Shown here: piece after piece, positions 25,680 through 32,949 of the stretch
Position numbering within the stretch: position 1 is the first letter of the stretch
Layout: every line of letters starts with the position of its first letter
Assembly (NCBI RefSeq): GCF_900406815.1
Contig: NZ_OVCN01000006.1
Coordinates: forward strand, 62,001-126,000
Direction: 5' to 3'
DNA length: 64,000 nt
DNA from: Acinetobacter haemolyticus
GTDB lineage: Bacteria > Pseudomonadota > Gammaproteobacteria > Pseudomonadales > Moraxellaceae
The notes under the pieces: generated by a model
What the model saw: only the letters and a program-made list of their open reading frames with translations
What the model was told of the DNA's origin: nothing
The model's database searches: none
Made by a program: the position numbers and the translations under genes

Positions 25680-27011
25680 ATGAAAGTTGTGTCTTTGCAA
25701 ACGAAACTGATTAAAACTTCAATGATGAGTTCGATCGTTGTCGGCTGTTTGGCATTACTTTTATTCGTCATTGTCTCTAGTTATCAAACCATGCAAATGC
25801 AAGATGAGATCATGGATGAGATTTCAGATATGTTGTTGATCTCAGATTTGACCACGACATCTGGACAGCAAATAGATGAGCTTAGTGATCAGTTTGATAT
25901 CCAGTATCGGCTAAGCAATCAGCAGTATGTACTTACTCAGTCCGAGGAATTCCAACTTGATCAACACTATTATAAGTTTGCAATAACGCGCGATGATTAC
26001 GGTTTTATCTGGCAGGATCAGCAGTTGTGGCGAAGTTATACGGCTAGGGATACTCAGTCGAATATGCAGGTGTTGGTGATACAGCCTTTAGACGAACGCT
26101 TTAAGGCTCTATGGCATAGCGTCGTTGGCTACACCTTAATTCTGCTTTTGGTCTGGGCGGTACAATGGCTTATTTTATATTTGCTCATCAAACGTCAATT
26201 TAAAATGATCCATCAATTGTCAGCGCAAATTTCTGCAAAAAATGCTGATGATCTCCGTCCGATACAATCGGGCGAAATTGAACTCAAAGAATTGCAACCT
26301 ATGTTGAATCAATTGAATCAATTGTTGCAACGTTTGGACCAGTCCTTACAAGCTGAACAACGTTTTACAGCGGATGCATCACATGAACTAAGATCACCAC
26401 TTTCAGCGATTCAAATGCGTTTGCAATTATTACACCGTAAATATCCAGAACGTGCGGCTGACTTTATCCATATACAGCAAGATGTGAGTCGAGGAATTCA
26501 GACTTTAGAAAACTTACTTTTACTGGCACGTTTAGATCCTGAACATGCTGATAATCTTCCCAAAACACATTTTTCACTCAATGAATTGATTATGGAAGTG
26601 ATGCAAACACAAGCATTATTTGCAAATGAAAAATCAATACAATTCCATCCTCAGCTTAGCGTGACAGAAGGTAGTGAGGTTTTTGCAAATCGTCAGTTAA
26701 TGTTTAGTTGCATTCGAAATATTGTGGACAATGCAATTCGGTATACGCCAAAACAGGGAAATGTTTATATTCAGCTTGACCAATCTCACAACTCAGTTGA
26801 ACTGATTATTGAAAATGAAGGGGAAATGATAAATGAGGAAGTACTGGCACGCTTAGGTGAACGTTTCTATCGGGCCTTAGGAACGAAAACACAGGGTTCA
26901 GGGTTGGGTTTATCGATCTGTAAAAAGATAATTGAGCTTCATTATGGGCGAATTGAATTCTTCCAATCGAAATATGGAGGTCTAAAAGTGGATATTAAAT
27001 TAAATAGATAA
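25680..27011 (+). CDS. qseC: Sensor histidine kinase (QseC-like)
   Basis: This is an approximately 443-aa kinase with two membrane segments (about residues 15-40 and 150-175) flanking a short periplasmic sensor loop. The HAMP-like linker is followed by the H-box ADASHELRSPLSAIQMRL (phosphorylated His), the N-box NIVDNAIRYTP and G-boxes GSGLGLSICKKI. The start is ATG 25680 with AAGGAATAAAGCG upstream. It would phosphorylate the preceding response regulator. Confidence 0.85.
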   Translation: MKVVSLQTKLIKTSMMSSIVVGCLALLLFVIVSSYQTMQMQDEIMDEISDMLLISDLTTTSGQQIDELSDQFDIQYRLSNQQYVLTQSEEFQLDQHYYKFAITRDDYGFIWQDQQLWRSYTARDTQSNMQVLVIQPLDERFKALWHSVVGYTLILLLVWAVQWLILYLLIKRQFKMIHQLSAQISAKNADDLRPIQSGEIELKELQPMLNQLNQLLQRLDQSLQAEQRFTADASHELRSPLSAIQMRLQLLHRKYPERAADFIHIQQDVSRGIQTLENLLLLARLDPEHADNLPKTHFSLNELIMEVMQTQALFANEKSIQFHPQLSVTEGSEVFANRQLMFSCIRNIVDNAIRYTPKQGNVYIQLDQSHNSVELIIENEGEMINEEVLARLGERFYRALGTKTQGSGLGLSICKKIIELHYGRIEFFQSKYGGLKVDIKLNR

Positions 27012-27036
27012 GTAGAACTCTAAGTATCTCAAAACT

Positions 27037-27066
27037 TAAAAAAGCAGTACGCGCTGACATACTGCT
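27037..27066 (-). terminator. Terminator of hemP
   Basis: On the minus strand AGCAGTA and TACTGCT form a 7-bp stem followed by TTTTTT. It is 36 nt past the hemP stop and convergent with qseC. Confidence 0.65.
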
Positions 27067-27101
27067 ATTCCCACGATTATTATTATCCGATTCTTATTAT
27101 A

Positions 27102-27272
27102 TTACTTTGTTAAAATCAGGCGATTATTGCGAGTTAAACGCAAACGATATTCTTCTCCAGCGTGCATAATGCGAATTTCACGGCCTAGGGCAAAAAGGTT
27201 GTTTGAATGTAGCATTGGTAAAGATTGAGCTGAGTCTGTGCTACGAGTAAATAAGTTAAATGGTGCGTTCAT
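27102..27272 (-). CDS. hemP: Hemin uptake protein HemP (56 aa)
   Basis: This short gene encodes MNAPFNLFTRST...REIRIMHAGEEYRLRLT...RLILTK (56 aa). The C-terminal half matches the HemP family (PF10636), which has a conserved H.G..Y.LR.T...LILTK pattern. HemP is needed for haem uptake in several bacteria and may act as a regulator or RNA-binding factor for the haem receptor gene. The start codon at 27272 has a CGGAG ribosome site 8 nt upstream. A near-consensus Fur box lies at 27305-27323 with a TTGACA / TATCAT promoter (27333-27338 and 27309-27314). No haem receptor gene is adjacent. Confidence 0.88.
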   Translation of the reverse strand: MNAPFNLFTRSTDSAQSLPMLHSNNLFALGREIRIMHAGEEYRLRLTRNNRLILTK

Positions 27273-27304
27273 TTGTTATGCTCCGTGGTGTGTTTTTTAA
27301 TGTT

Positions 27305-27323
27305 TTAAATGATAATCATTATC
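27305..27323 (-). promoter_or_regulatory. Fur box and promoter of hemP
   Basis: The top-strand 19-mer TTAAATGATAATCATTATC matches the Fur consensus at 16 of 19 positions by hand count. It overlaps the -10 (TATCAT on the minus strand, 27309-27314) of a promoter whose -35 is a perfect TTGACA (27333-27338) with an 18-nt spacer. Confidence 0.85.
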
Positions 27324-27448
27324 GAATACACCTGTCAACGAAATTTTTGCTAATTTACAAAATCATTTATTATTTTTTATTAAGGATATGTAATTGAAGT
27401 GTTCAGTTCCTTATACTTTTGATGAAATCTCAGGGAAATTAAACTGTT

Positions 27449-28360
27449 ATGGCTAAAGCGATTGTTGAAGTTGCAATTGCAATTTTATTGCATAAATCAA
27501 AAGTGCTTGTCGGATGGAGGCAAGCCGATCAACATCAAGGCAATAAATATGAGTTTCCTGGCGGCAAAGTCGAACAGCATGAAACACCTGAACAGGCTTG
27601 TCGCAGAGAGATCTTTGAAGAGGTGGGTATAGGCTTAAAAGATTGGCACAAATTCGATGTCATTCAGCATGAATATGATGATTTGATTGTACGGCTGCAT
27701 TTATTTCATGCATATGTTCCTGATGAGTTGTTGAATTTAATCCATCAACCATGGACATGGTATAACCGAGATCAATTACGGAGTTTGAATTTTCCAAAGG
27801 CGAATAAGACGATCATCGAGCGATTGGTATGGTCGCATCTGATTAAGATCAGTGATCGTTTGTCTGCATTGCCACAAAGTGATGCGCAGTTTTATTGGCG
27901 TAATGAAAAGCTAAATCTTGTGGAAGTCCAACAACAATTATTGACATTGTCGGATGATCAACTTAACAAATTAATTATCAATTTTAGTCTATGGCAGCAG
28001 CTTGATTCTGAATTGCAAACAAAAATTCAGACGATTCATTTAAAACAGTCGCAACTGATGAGCTTCCATAAAGGTGAGTTAATTGTCGGGAAGCGTTTCA
28101 TCGCAGCTTGTCATGATGCAGTCTCTTTAAAACATGCCCATGATATAGGTTGTGATGCTGTGTTTTTAAGTCCAGTGAATCCTACAGAGACACATCCAGA
28201 AGCCAAAGTGTTAGGTTGGGATGGCTTTTCTGAATTGGCTCAAAACAGCGATATTCCGGTATTTGCTTTGGGAGGAGTGAAGCTTGCAGATATGCAACAA
28301 GCCCAAAAACATGATGCTTATGGGCTTGCTGGGATTCGTCAGTTTGACGCGATAGAGTAG
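27449..28360 (+). CDS. Nudix hydrolase (MutT-like) fused to a ThiE/TenI-like domain
   Basis: This 303-aa protein has an N-terminal MutT domain with a canonical Nudix box in residues 31-53 (GGKVEQHE then REIFEEVGI; the pattern GX5EX7REUXEEXGU is met), expected to hydrolyse 8-oxo-dGTP and similar nucleotides. The C-terminal ~110 residues (LIVGKRFIAACHDAVSLKHA through VFLSPVNPTETHPEAKVLGW and PVFALGGV) resemble thiamine phosphate synthase/TenI. The fusion is widespread in Pseudomonas and relatives. The ThiE-like part looks short, so it may be non-catalytic. Its stop is one base from the convergent TPR lipoprotein gene. Confidence 0.85.
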   Translation: MAKAIVEVAIAILLHKSKVLVGWRQADQHQGNKYEFPGGKVEQHETPEQACRREIFEEVGIGLKDWHKFDVIQHEYDDLIVRLHLFHAYVPDELLNLIHQPWTWYNRDQLRSLNFPKANKTIIERLVWSHLIKISDRLSALPQSDAQFYWRNEKLNLVEVQQQLLTLSDDQLNKLIINFSLWQQLDSELQTKIQTIHLKQSQLMSFHKGELIVGKRFIAACHDAVSLKHAHDIGCDAVFLSPVNPTETHPEAKVLGWDGFSELAQNSDIPVFALGGVKLADMQQAQKHDAYGLAGIRQFDAIE

Positions 28361-28361
28361 T

Positions 28362-28919
28362 CTATAGAGAGCGAATCATTCTTCTCGCTTCATCTGCTTT
28401 TACGTTGTGATTTCGCGCTTCACTGGCGCGAAGCACGATTGTCCAGAGTTGCTTTTTCATTACATTACTTTGTGCATAACTCAAACCACGACGAGCAAGC
28501 GCTTCAGCATTGGCATATTGCTTGCGTTGATCAGCAATCAATGCCAGATATAAGTAGGTTTCAGAAGCCTGAGGTGCAATACGTTGCGCTTGAAGTGCAA
28601 AACGCTCAGCATCGGCAAACTGTTTTTGCTTATACGCTGTTTGGGTTTTTTGCATCAGGGTTTTAAATGCAGGTAACTGCGCACCATCATTGCTGAATTT
28701 TTGCTGAACTTTTTGTTCAGGCACCACGACTGGCACAGTTTGGCGTTTAATCTCTTTGTGTTCATAAGGTGTGATTTTAACACCAGAAGGAGGCTGAGTA
28801 CCTTTTTTCTGGTTATCTGTTGTCTTAGGTGGTGGTGTTTGCGGCGCAGGGCGCTCTGGAGTCGTGCTACAGCCAGCAAGTATCATTACACCTGTTAAGA
28901 ATAACGATTTTTTAATCAT
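28362..28919 (-). CDS. TPR-containing lipoprotein, downstream of mrcB
   Basis: This 185-aa lipoprotein has a lipobox LAGC (about residue 17), a Pro-rich linker (PERPAPQTPPPK) and two helical repeats resembling tetratricopeptide repeats (AYKQKQFADAERFALQAQRI and residues from PQASETYLYLALIAD on, about residues 95-160). It is on the same strand 18 nt after mrcB, so it probably acts with PBP1b in the envelope, like other outer-membrane lipoprotein partners of class A PBPs. That role is inferred from position. I chose ATG 28919; a TTG at 28925 adds two residues. Confidence 0.7.
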   Translation of the reverse strand: MIKKSLFLTGVMILAGCSTTPERPAPQTPPPKTTDNQKKGTQPPSGVKITPYEHKEIKRQTVPVVVPEQKVQQKFSNDGAQLPAFKTLMQKTQTAYKQKQFADAERFALQAQRIAPQASETYLYLALIADQRKQYANAEALARRGLSYAQSNVMKKQLWTIVLRASEARNHNVKADEARRMIRSL

Positions 28920-28937
28920 TTCCAATCATCCTATCAC

Positions 28938-31340
28938 TTAGTTATTGCCGCTGTAACTACCGCTAGAGATAATGCGTGTAGAAGTTTGATTGGATAAATC
29001 TGTATCCATTTGGCTTTCAGTTTCACGGATATAATTTCCGATGCTGTCATCATTTCCATCATCATAATCATTCTGAGGAGTATATGTTGGTTCAACCTCA
29101 TAATGAGATTGACCACACAGCGTTGCACGACGTGGCACAGTTTGGCGAAGTAATGGAATGTACATTGCTCCTTCACAACCTTGCGCTGAAAGATCACCTG
29201 TTGTGCGATCAATCCATTGCCATTGGACATTATCCGTTTGACGTAAATTGACTGGCTCTTGGCGAAGTTGTTTCATGACATTAGTCCAAACTGGTAATGC
29301 CCCTGAAGAACCCGTGAGTCCTGTAACCTTATTATCATCTAAACCTAACCAAACTACGGCAACATGATTTCCTGAATAACCTGCAAACCATGAGTCACGT
29401 GTATCGTTCGTCGTACCTGATTTACCTGCGAGATTTAAAGATTCAGGTAAGCTATTGTATGCAGAACGTCCAGTACCCGTACGCATAACCTGCTGTAAGC
29501 CATAATTCAAGATATAGGCTGCTGCCGGATCAATGGTTTGTTGAACATTTAAACCAAATCGATCGAGCACGCGACCCTGAGCATCTACAACTGAACGAAT
29601 TGAGCGTGTTGGATATTTAAAACCACCCGTTGCGAAGTTTCCATAGATTCCGAGAACTTCCATAGGTGACATGTTTACTGCACCAAGGTAAATAGAAGGG
29701 TAGGCTGGAATATCAGAGTTTACGCCAAACTGTTTGAGTTTATTGCTAAATGAAGAAAGACCAAATTCATTTGCTAAACGAACAGTTGAGAGGTTATAGG
29801 AATTAGCCAGAGCTTGCTGCATTGGCACGATACCATTTTCATTGCCACTATAATTTTTCGGTGACCAGCTTTTACCACCATCAATTGGAATATTGACGGC
29901 TGTGTCTTCAACTGGGCTAGCCCATGTATAGCGACCAGATTCAATGGCATTTAAGAAAATGACTGGTTTTAATAAAGAGCCAACTTGACGTTTTGCGTCA
30001 ATAGTACGGTTAAAGCCAGTAAAATCTTGAGTGGAACCCACTGCTGCAATCAACTCACCATTTTCAGGATGAGCAACCAAAATAGCACCCTGTAAATCTT
30101 TAAGTCGTGCAGGATTGCGTTGAGCTAAGCGTTCAACAGAGTTTTTAAATACAGTTTGTACATTGGTTTGCGCAATTGGATCAAGCGTGGTGAAAATTCT
30201 CAAACCTTGATTGGTTATATCACTTTCTTGGTATTCGGTACGTAATTGACGTCGAACAATATCGAGGAAGTCAGGGAATTTGGCTGGGCCAACAGTTGGT
30301 TTACTAATGACATTAAGCGGGCGTGCAATCTCATCTTGATATTCAGCTTCTGTTAAATAACCCATCACCATCATATTGTTTAAAACAACATCACGACGTT
30401 TTTTAGCTGCTTCAGGGTTTCGCCAAGGATTGTATAAAGAAGGACCTTGTACTAAGCCGACTAAAAAGGCTTGTTGTGAAATGTTGAGTTCACGCAGAGG
30501 CAAGCCAAAGTAGAACTGTGATGCAAGTCCGTAACCATTAATTGAATAATTACCATTTTGGCCTAAATTTACTTCGTTTAAATAAGTCTCAAGAATTTCA
30601 TCTTTACTGTAATGAAATTCAATCAACAACGCCATGAAGGCTTCATTCACTTTACGTTTAAGTGTTTTTTCAGGAGACAGGTAAAAATTCTTAACGAGTT
30701 GTTGCGTCAAGGTGGATCCACCTTGGCGTTTACCACCAGTGGCATTACTTACTAAAGCACGAGCTGTACCACGAAGTGAGACACCATGATGATGATAAAA
30801 ATTACGATCTTCTGTTGAAATTAATGCTTCAATCAGGGTTTTAGGTACGCGATCCAGTTTGATCAGTACACGGTCTTCATTATGTTGCGGATAAATGCCG
30901 CCGATGAGCAACGGTTCTAAACGAGCAATACCTGTATTTGAAGGTTTGGTTGAGCGAATATCCCCAACACGACCCTCAGAAAAACCAACTTCTAATACTT
31001 GTTCAGGTTCAGTACTATCCCCATAGTCAAAACCACGCGTATGCACATAAAGTTTATTTCCTTGTGTGACATAACTTCCTGACTTTTCGTAATTGGCGGT
31101 GTTTTTATAACCCAGTAATTTTAACTCTTGGATGAAGTTTTCTTGAGTAATTGGTGCATTCGCATACACCTCTAATGGTCGAGCGAATACTTTAGCAGGG
31201 ATGTCCCAACGCTGACCTTCAAACTTATTGCGAATAATATTATCCAATCGGATCAGATAGATACTAAAGGCAATAAATATACCAATCACTAAAATTAAAA
31301 AGATTAGGCTTATAAAACCGATACCACGTTCACACTTCAT
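28938..31340 (-). CDS. mrcB: Penicillin-binding protein 1B (class A PBP)
   Basis: This 800-aa bifunctional enzyme has a glycosyltransferase domain and a transpeptidase domain for peptidoglycan synthesis. It has an N-terminal membrane anchor (FISLIFLILVIGIFIAF, about residues 9-25), a UB2H-like region, glycosyltransferase motifs EDRNFYHHHG and GGSTLTQQLVKN (about 177-215), and transpeptidase motifs SLLK (in GSLLKPVIF), SYN (in NSYNLSTVR) and KSGT (in GKSGTTNDTRDSWF). The last ~60 residues are disordered and Gln/Asp-rich. The TPR lipoprotein follows. Confidence 0.93.
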   Translation of the reverse strand: MKCERGIGFISLIFLILVIGIFIAFSIYLIRLDNIIRNKFEGQRWDIPAKVFARPLEVYANAPITQENFIQELKLLGYKNTANYEKSGSYVTQGNKLYVHTRGFDYGDSTEPEQVLEVGFSEGRVGDIRSTKPSNTGIARLEPLLIGGIYPQHNEDRVLIKLDRVPKTLIEALISTEDRNFYHHHGVSLRGTARALVSNATGGKRQGGSTLTQQLVKNFYLSPEKTLKRKVNEAFMALLIEFHYSKDEILETYLNEVNLGQNGNYSINGYGLASQFYFGLPLRELNISQQAFLVGLVQGPSLYNPWRNPEAAKKRRDVVLNNMMVMGYLTEAEYQDEIARPLNVISKPTVGPAKFPDFLDIVRRQLRTEYQESDITNQGLRIFTTLDPIAQTNVQTVFKNSVERLAQRNPARLKDLQGAILVAHPENGELIAAVGSTQDFTGFNRTIDAKRQVGSLLKPVIFLNAIESGRYTWASPVEDTAVNIPIDGGKSWSPKNYSGNENGIVPMQQALANSYNLSTVRLANEFGLSSFSNKLKQFGVNSDIPAYPSIYLGAVNMSPMEVLGIYGNFATGGFKYPTRSIRSVVDAQGRVLDRFGLNVQQTIDPAAAYILNYGLQQVMRTGTGRSAYNSLPESLNLAGKSGTTNDTRDSWFAGYSGNHVAVVWLGLDDNKVTGLTGSSGALPVWTNVMKQLRQEPVNLRQTDNVQWQWIDRTTGDLSAQGCEGAMYIPLLRQTVPRRATLCGQSHYEVEPTYTPQNDYDDGNDDSIGNYIRETESQMDTDLSNQTSTRIISSGSYSGNN

Positions 31341-31561
31341 AGATTTGCGTTAAAACAAAAACAATGTGGCTAATGATGCGTAGCTTATGCGTATTTTGCA
31401 ATCACAAAACTGTGAATAAATAGCAACATGCAACAAAATCTTTCAAAACAGGTGGGGAATCACTGTATTAAAAACACAGAATCTACATTTTTATAGTTTT
31501 TAATCAATCATCAACGAATAATGATATGATAGGCGAGAATCGCAACGGAGCCACATTTTTC

Positions 31562-32470
31562 GTGCAAATTTCACATAAATCCTTTCGAAATATTGGTCTA
31601 ATTGGGCGACCAGATAAGTATTCTGTTGTAGAAACTTTGTGTCTCATACATGATCATTTGATTACTTTAGGATTAAATCCTGTTTTTGATCAAGAGACAT
31701 CACAGTTGGTCCCTTACAGCCACGGACAAACCGTAAGCCGTAACTTATTGGGTGAGGTGGTTGATCTTGTCGTCGTTGTGGGCGGGGATGGATCTTTATT
31801 ACATGCTGCTCGTGCTTTGGTTCGCTATAATACCCCAGTGATTGGTATTAACCGTGGGCGATTGGGCTTTTTAACGGATATAAAGCCTGCAGAAGCTATT
31901 TTTAAACTGGATCAAGTATTACAAGGTCAGTTTCAACTAGATCGCCGTTTTTTATTGGAAATCGAAGTTCGCACCAATAATGAAACCATCTATGATGCCA
32001 TCGCTTTAAATGACGTGGTATTACACTCAGGAAAATCGGTTCATATGATTGATTTTGAACTGAGCATTGATGGACAATATGTGTATCGTCAGCACAGTGA
32101 TGGTTTGATTGTGTCGACACCTACAGGCTCAACCGCATATGCATTGTCAGGTGGTGGTCCGATTTTACATCCGAGTATGGATGCGATTGCTTTAGTTCCA
32201 ATGCACCCACATACATTATCATCTCGTCCGATTGTTGTGGGTGGTCATAGCGAAGTTAAAATTACGATTCGTGAAAATCGTGTTTTACCGATGGTAAGTG
32301 CTGATGGACAACATAGTGTTGCATTAAATGTTGGTGATACTGTGCATATTCGAAAACATCCATTTAAACTAAGCTTATTACATCCGCCTGGTTATGACTT
32401 CTATATGGCATGTCGTACTAAACTAGGTTGGAACCAAGATTTCGAATCTTTTCAACAGGATGAATCATGA
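31562..32470 (+). CDS. nadK: NAD kinase
   Basis: NAD kinase phosphorylates NAD+ to NADP+. The product is 302 aa from GTG 31562 (residues MQISHKSFRN), with GGDGSLLHAARAL (the GGDG motif, about residues 75-90), NRGRLGFLTD and the diacylglycerol-kinase-like GSTAYALSGGGP region (about 190-200). A longer frame from ATG 31526 adds 12 residues with no clear ribosome site. It overlaps the YeaC-like gene by 4 nt (ATGA). Confidence 0.9.
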   Translation: MQISHKSFRNIGLIGRPDKYSVVETLCLIHDHLITLGLNPVFDQETSQLVPYSHGQTVSRNLLGEVVDLVVVVGGDGSLLHAARALVRYNTPVIGINRGRLGFLTDIKPAEAIFKLDQVLQGQFQLDRRFLLEIEVRTNNETIYDAIALNDVVLHSGKSVHMIDFELSIDGQYVYRQHSDGLIVSTPTGSTAYALSGGGPILHPSMDAIALVPMHPHTLSSRPIVVGGHSEVKITIRENRVLPMVSADGQHSVALNVGDTVHIRKHPFKLSLLHPPGYDFYMACRTKLGWNQDFESFQQDES

Positions 32471-32739
32471 ATATTGAACAAATGCTCGCTATTTTAAATC
32501 CTGAGATTGTTGAGCGATTAAAAACAGCCGTTGAAATCGGTAAATGGCCAAATGGTGTTGCCTTGACTAAAGAGCAACGTCAAACATGTATGCAAGCTGT
32601 TTATGCGTGGGAAATAGAAAATCTCCCAGAAGAGCAGCGTAGTGGTTATATTGATCGTGGTAGTAAGGAAGAGGGTGAAGAGTGTGATGATGATCATCAT
32701 AAAAATGAGCCTGAATTCAAGCCGATACGTTTCGTATAA
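32467..32739 (+). CDS. DUF1315 family protein (YeaC-like)
   Basis: This 90-aa acidic protein resembles the YeaC/DUF1315 family: MNIEQMLAILNPEIVERLKTA followed by GKWPNGVALTKEQRQTCMQA and YAWE. The function is unknown. It is translationally coupled to nadK. The C-terminus has an acidic-His run (ECDDDHHKNEPEF) that might bind metal. A terminator follows. Confidence 0.82.
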   Translation: MNIEQMLAILNPEIVERLKTAVEIGKWPNGVALTKEQRQTCMQAVYAWEIENLPEEQRSGYIDRGSKEEGEECDDDHHKNEPEFKPIRFV

Positions 32740-32756
32740 TCGCGCGTAAAAAAAAT

Positions 32757-32788
32757 AAATGTCTCGATTTTTTCGGGACATTTTTTTA
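32757..32788 (+). terminator. Terminator after nadK operon
   Basis: A stem of AAATGTCTCG with CGGGACATTT (one G-U pair) is followed by seven T residues. Confidence 0.8.
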
Positions 32789-32949
32789 TCGTTTGATTGA
32801 GTGATGATAAATAGAGGAGAAATAATATTATTAATATAGATTGCAATAAAATAAGACAAAAATTGTCACAAATAGACGAAACGGTCTGAACATCTGGTCG
32901 AATTTTCCTGTAAAATGCCCTCACGTTTAAAAAAACTCAATAAGAAGCG

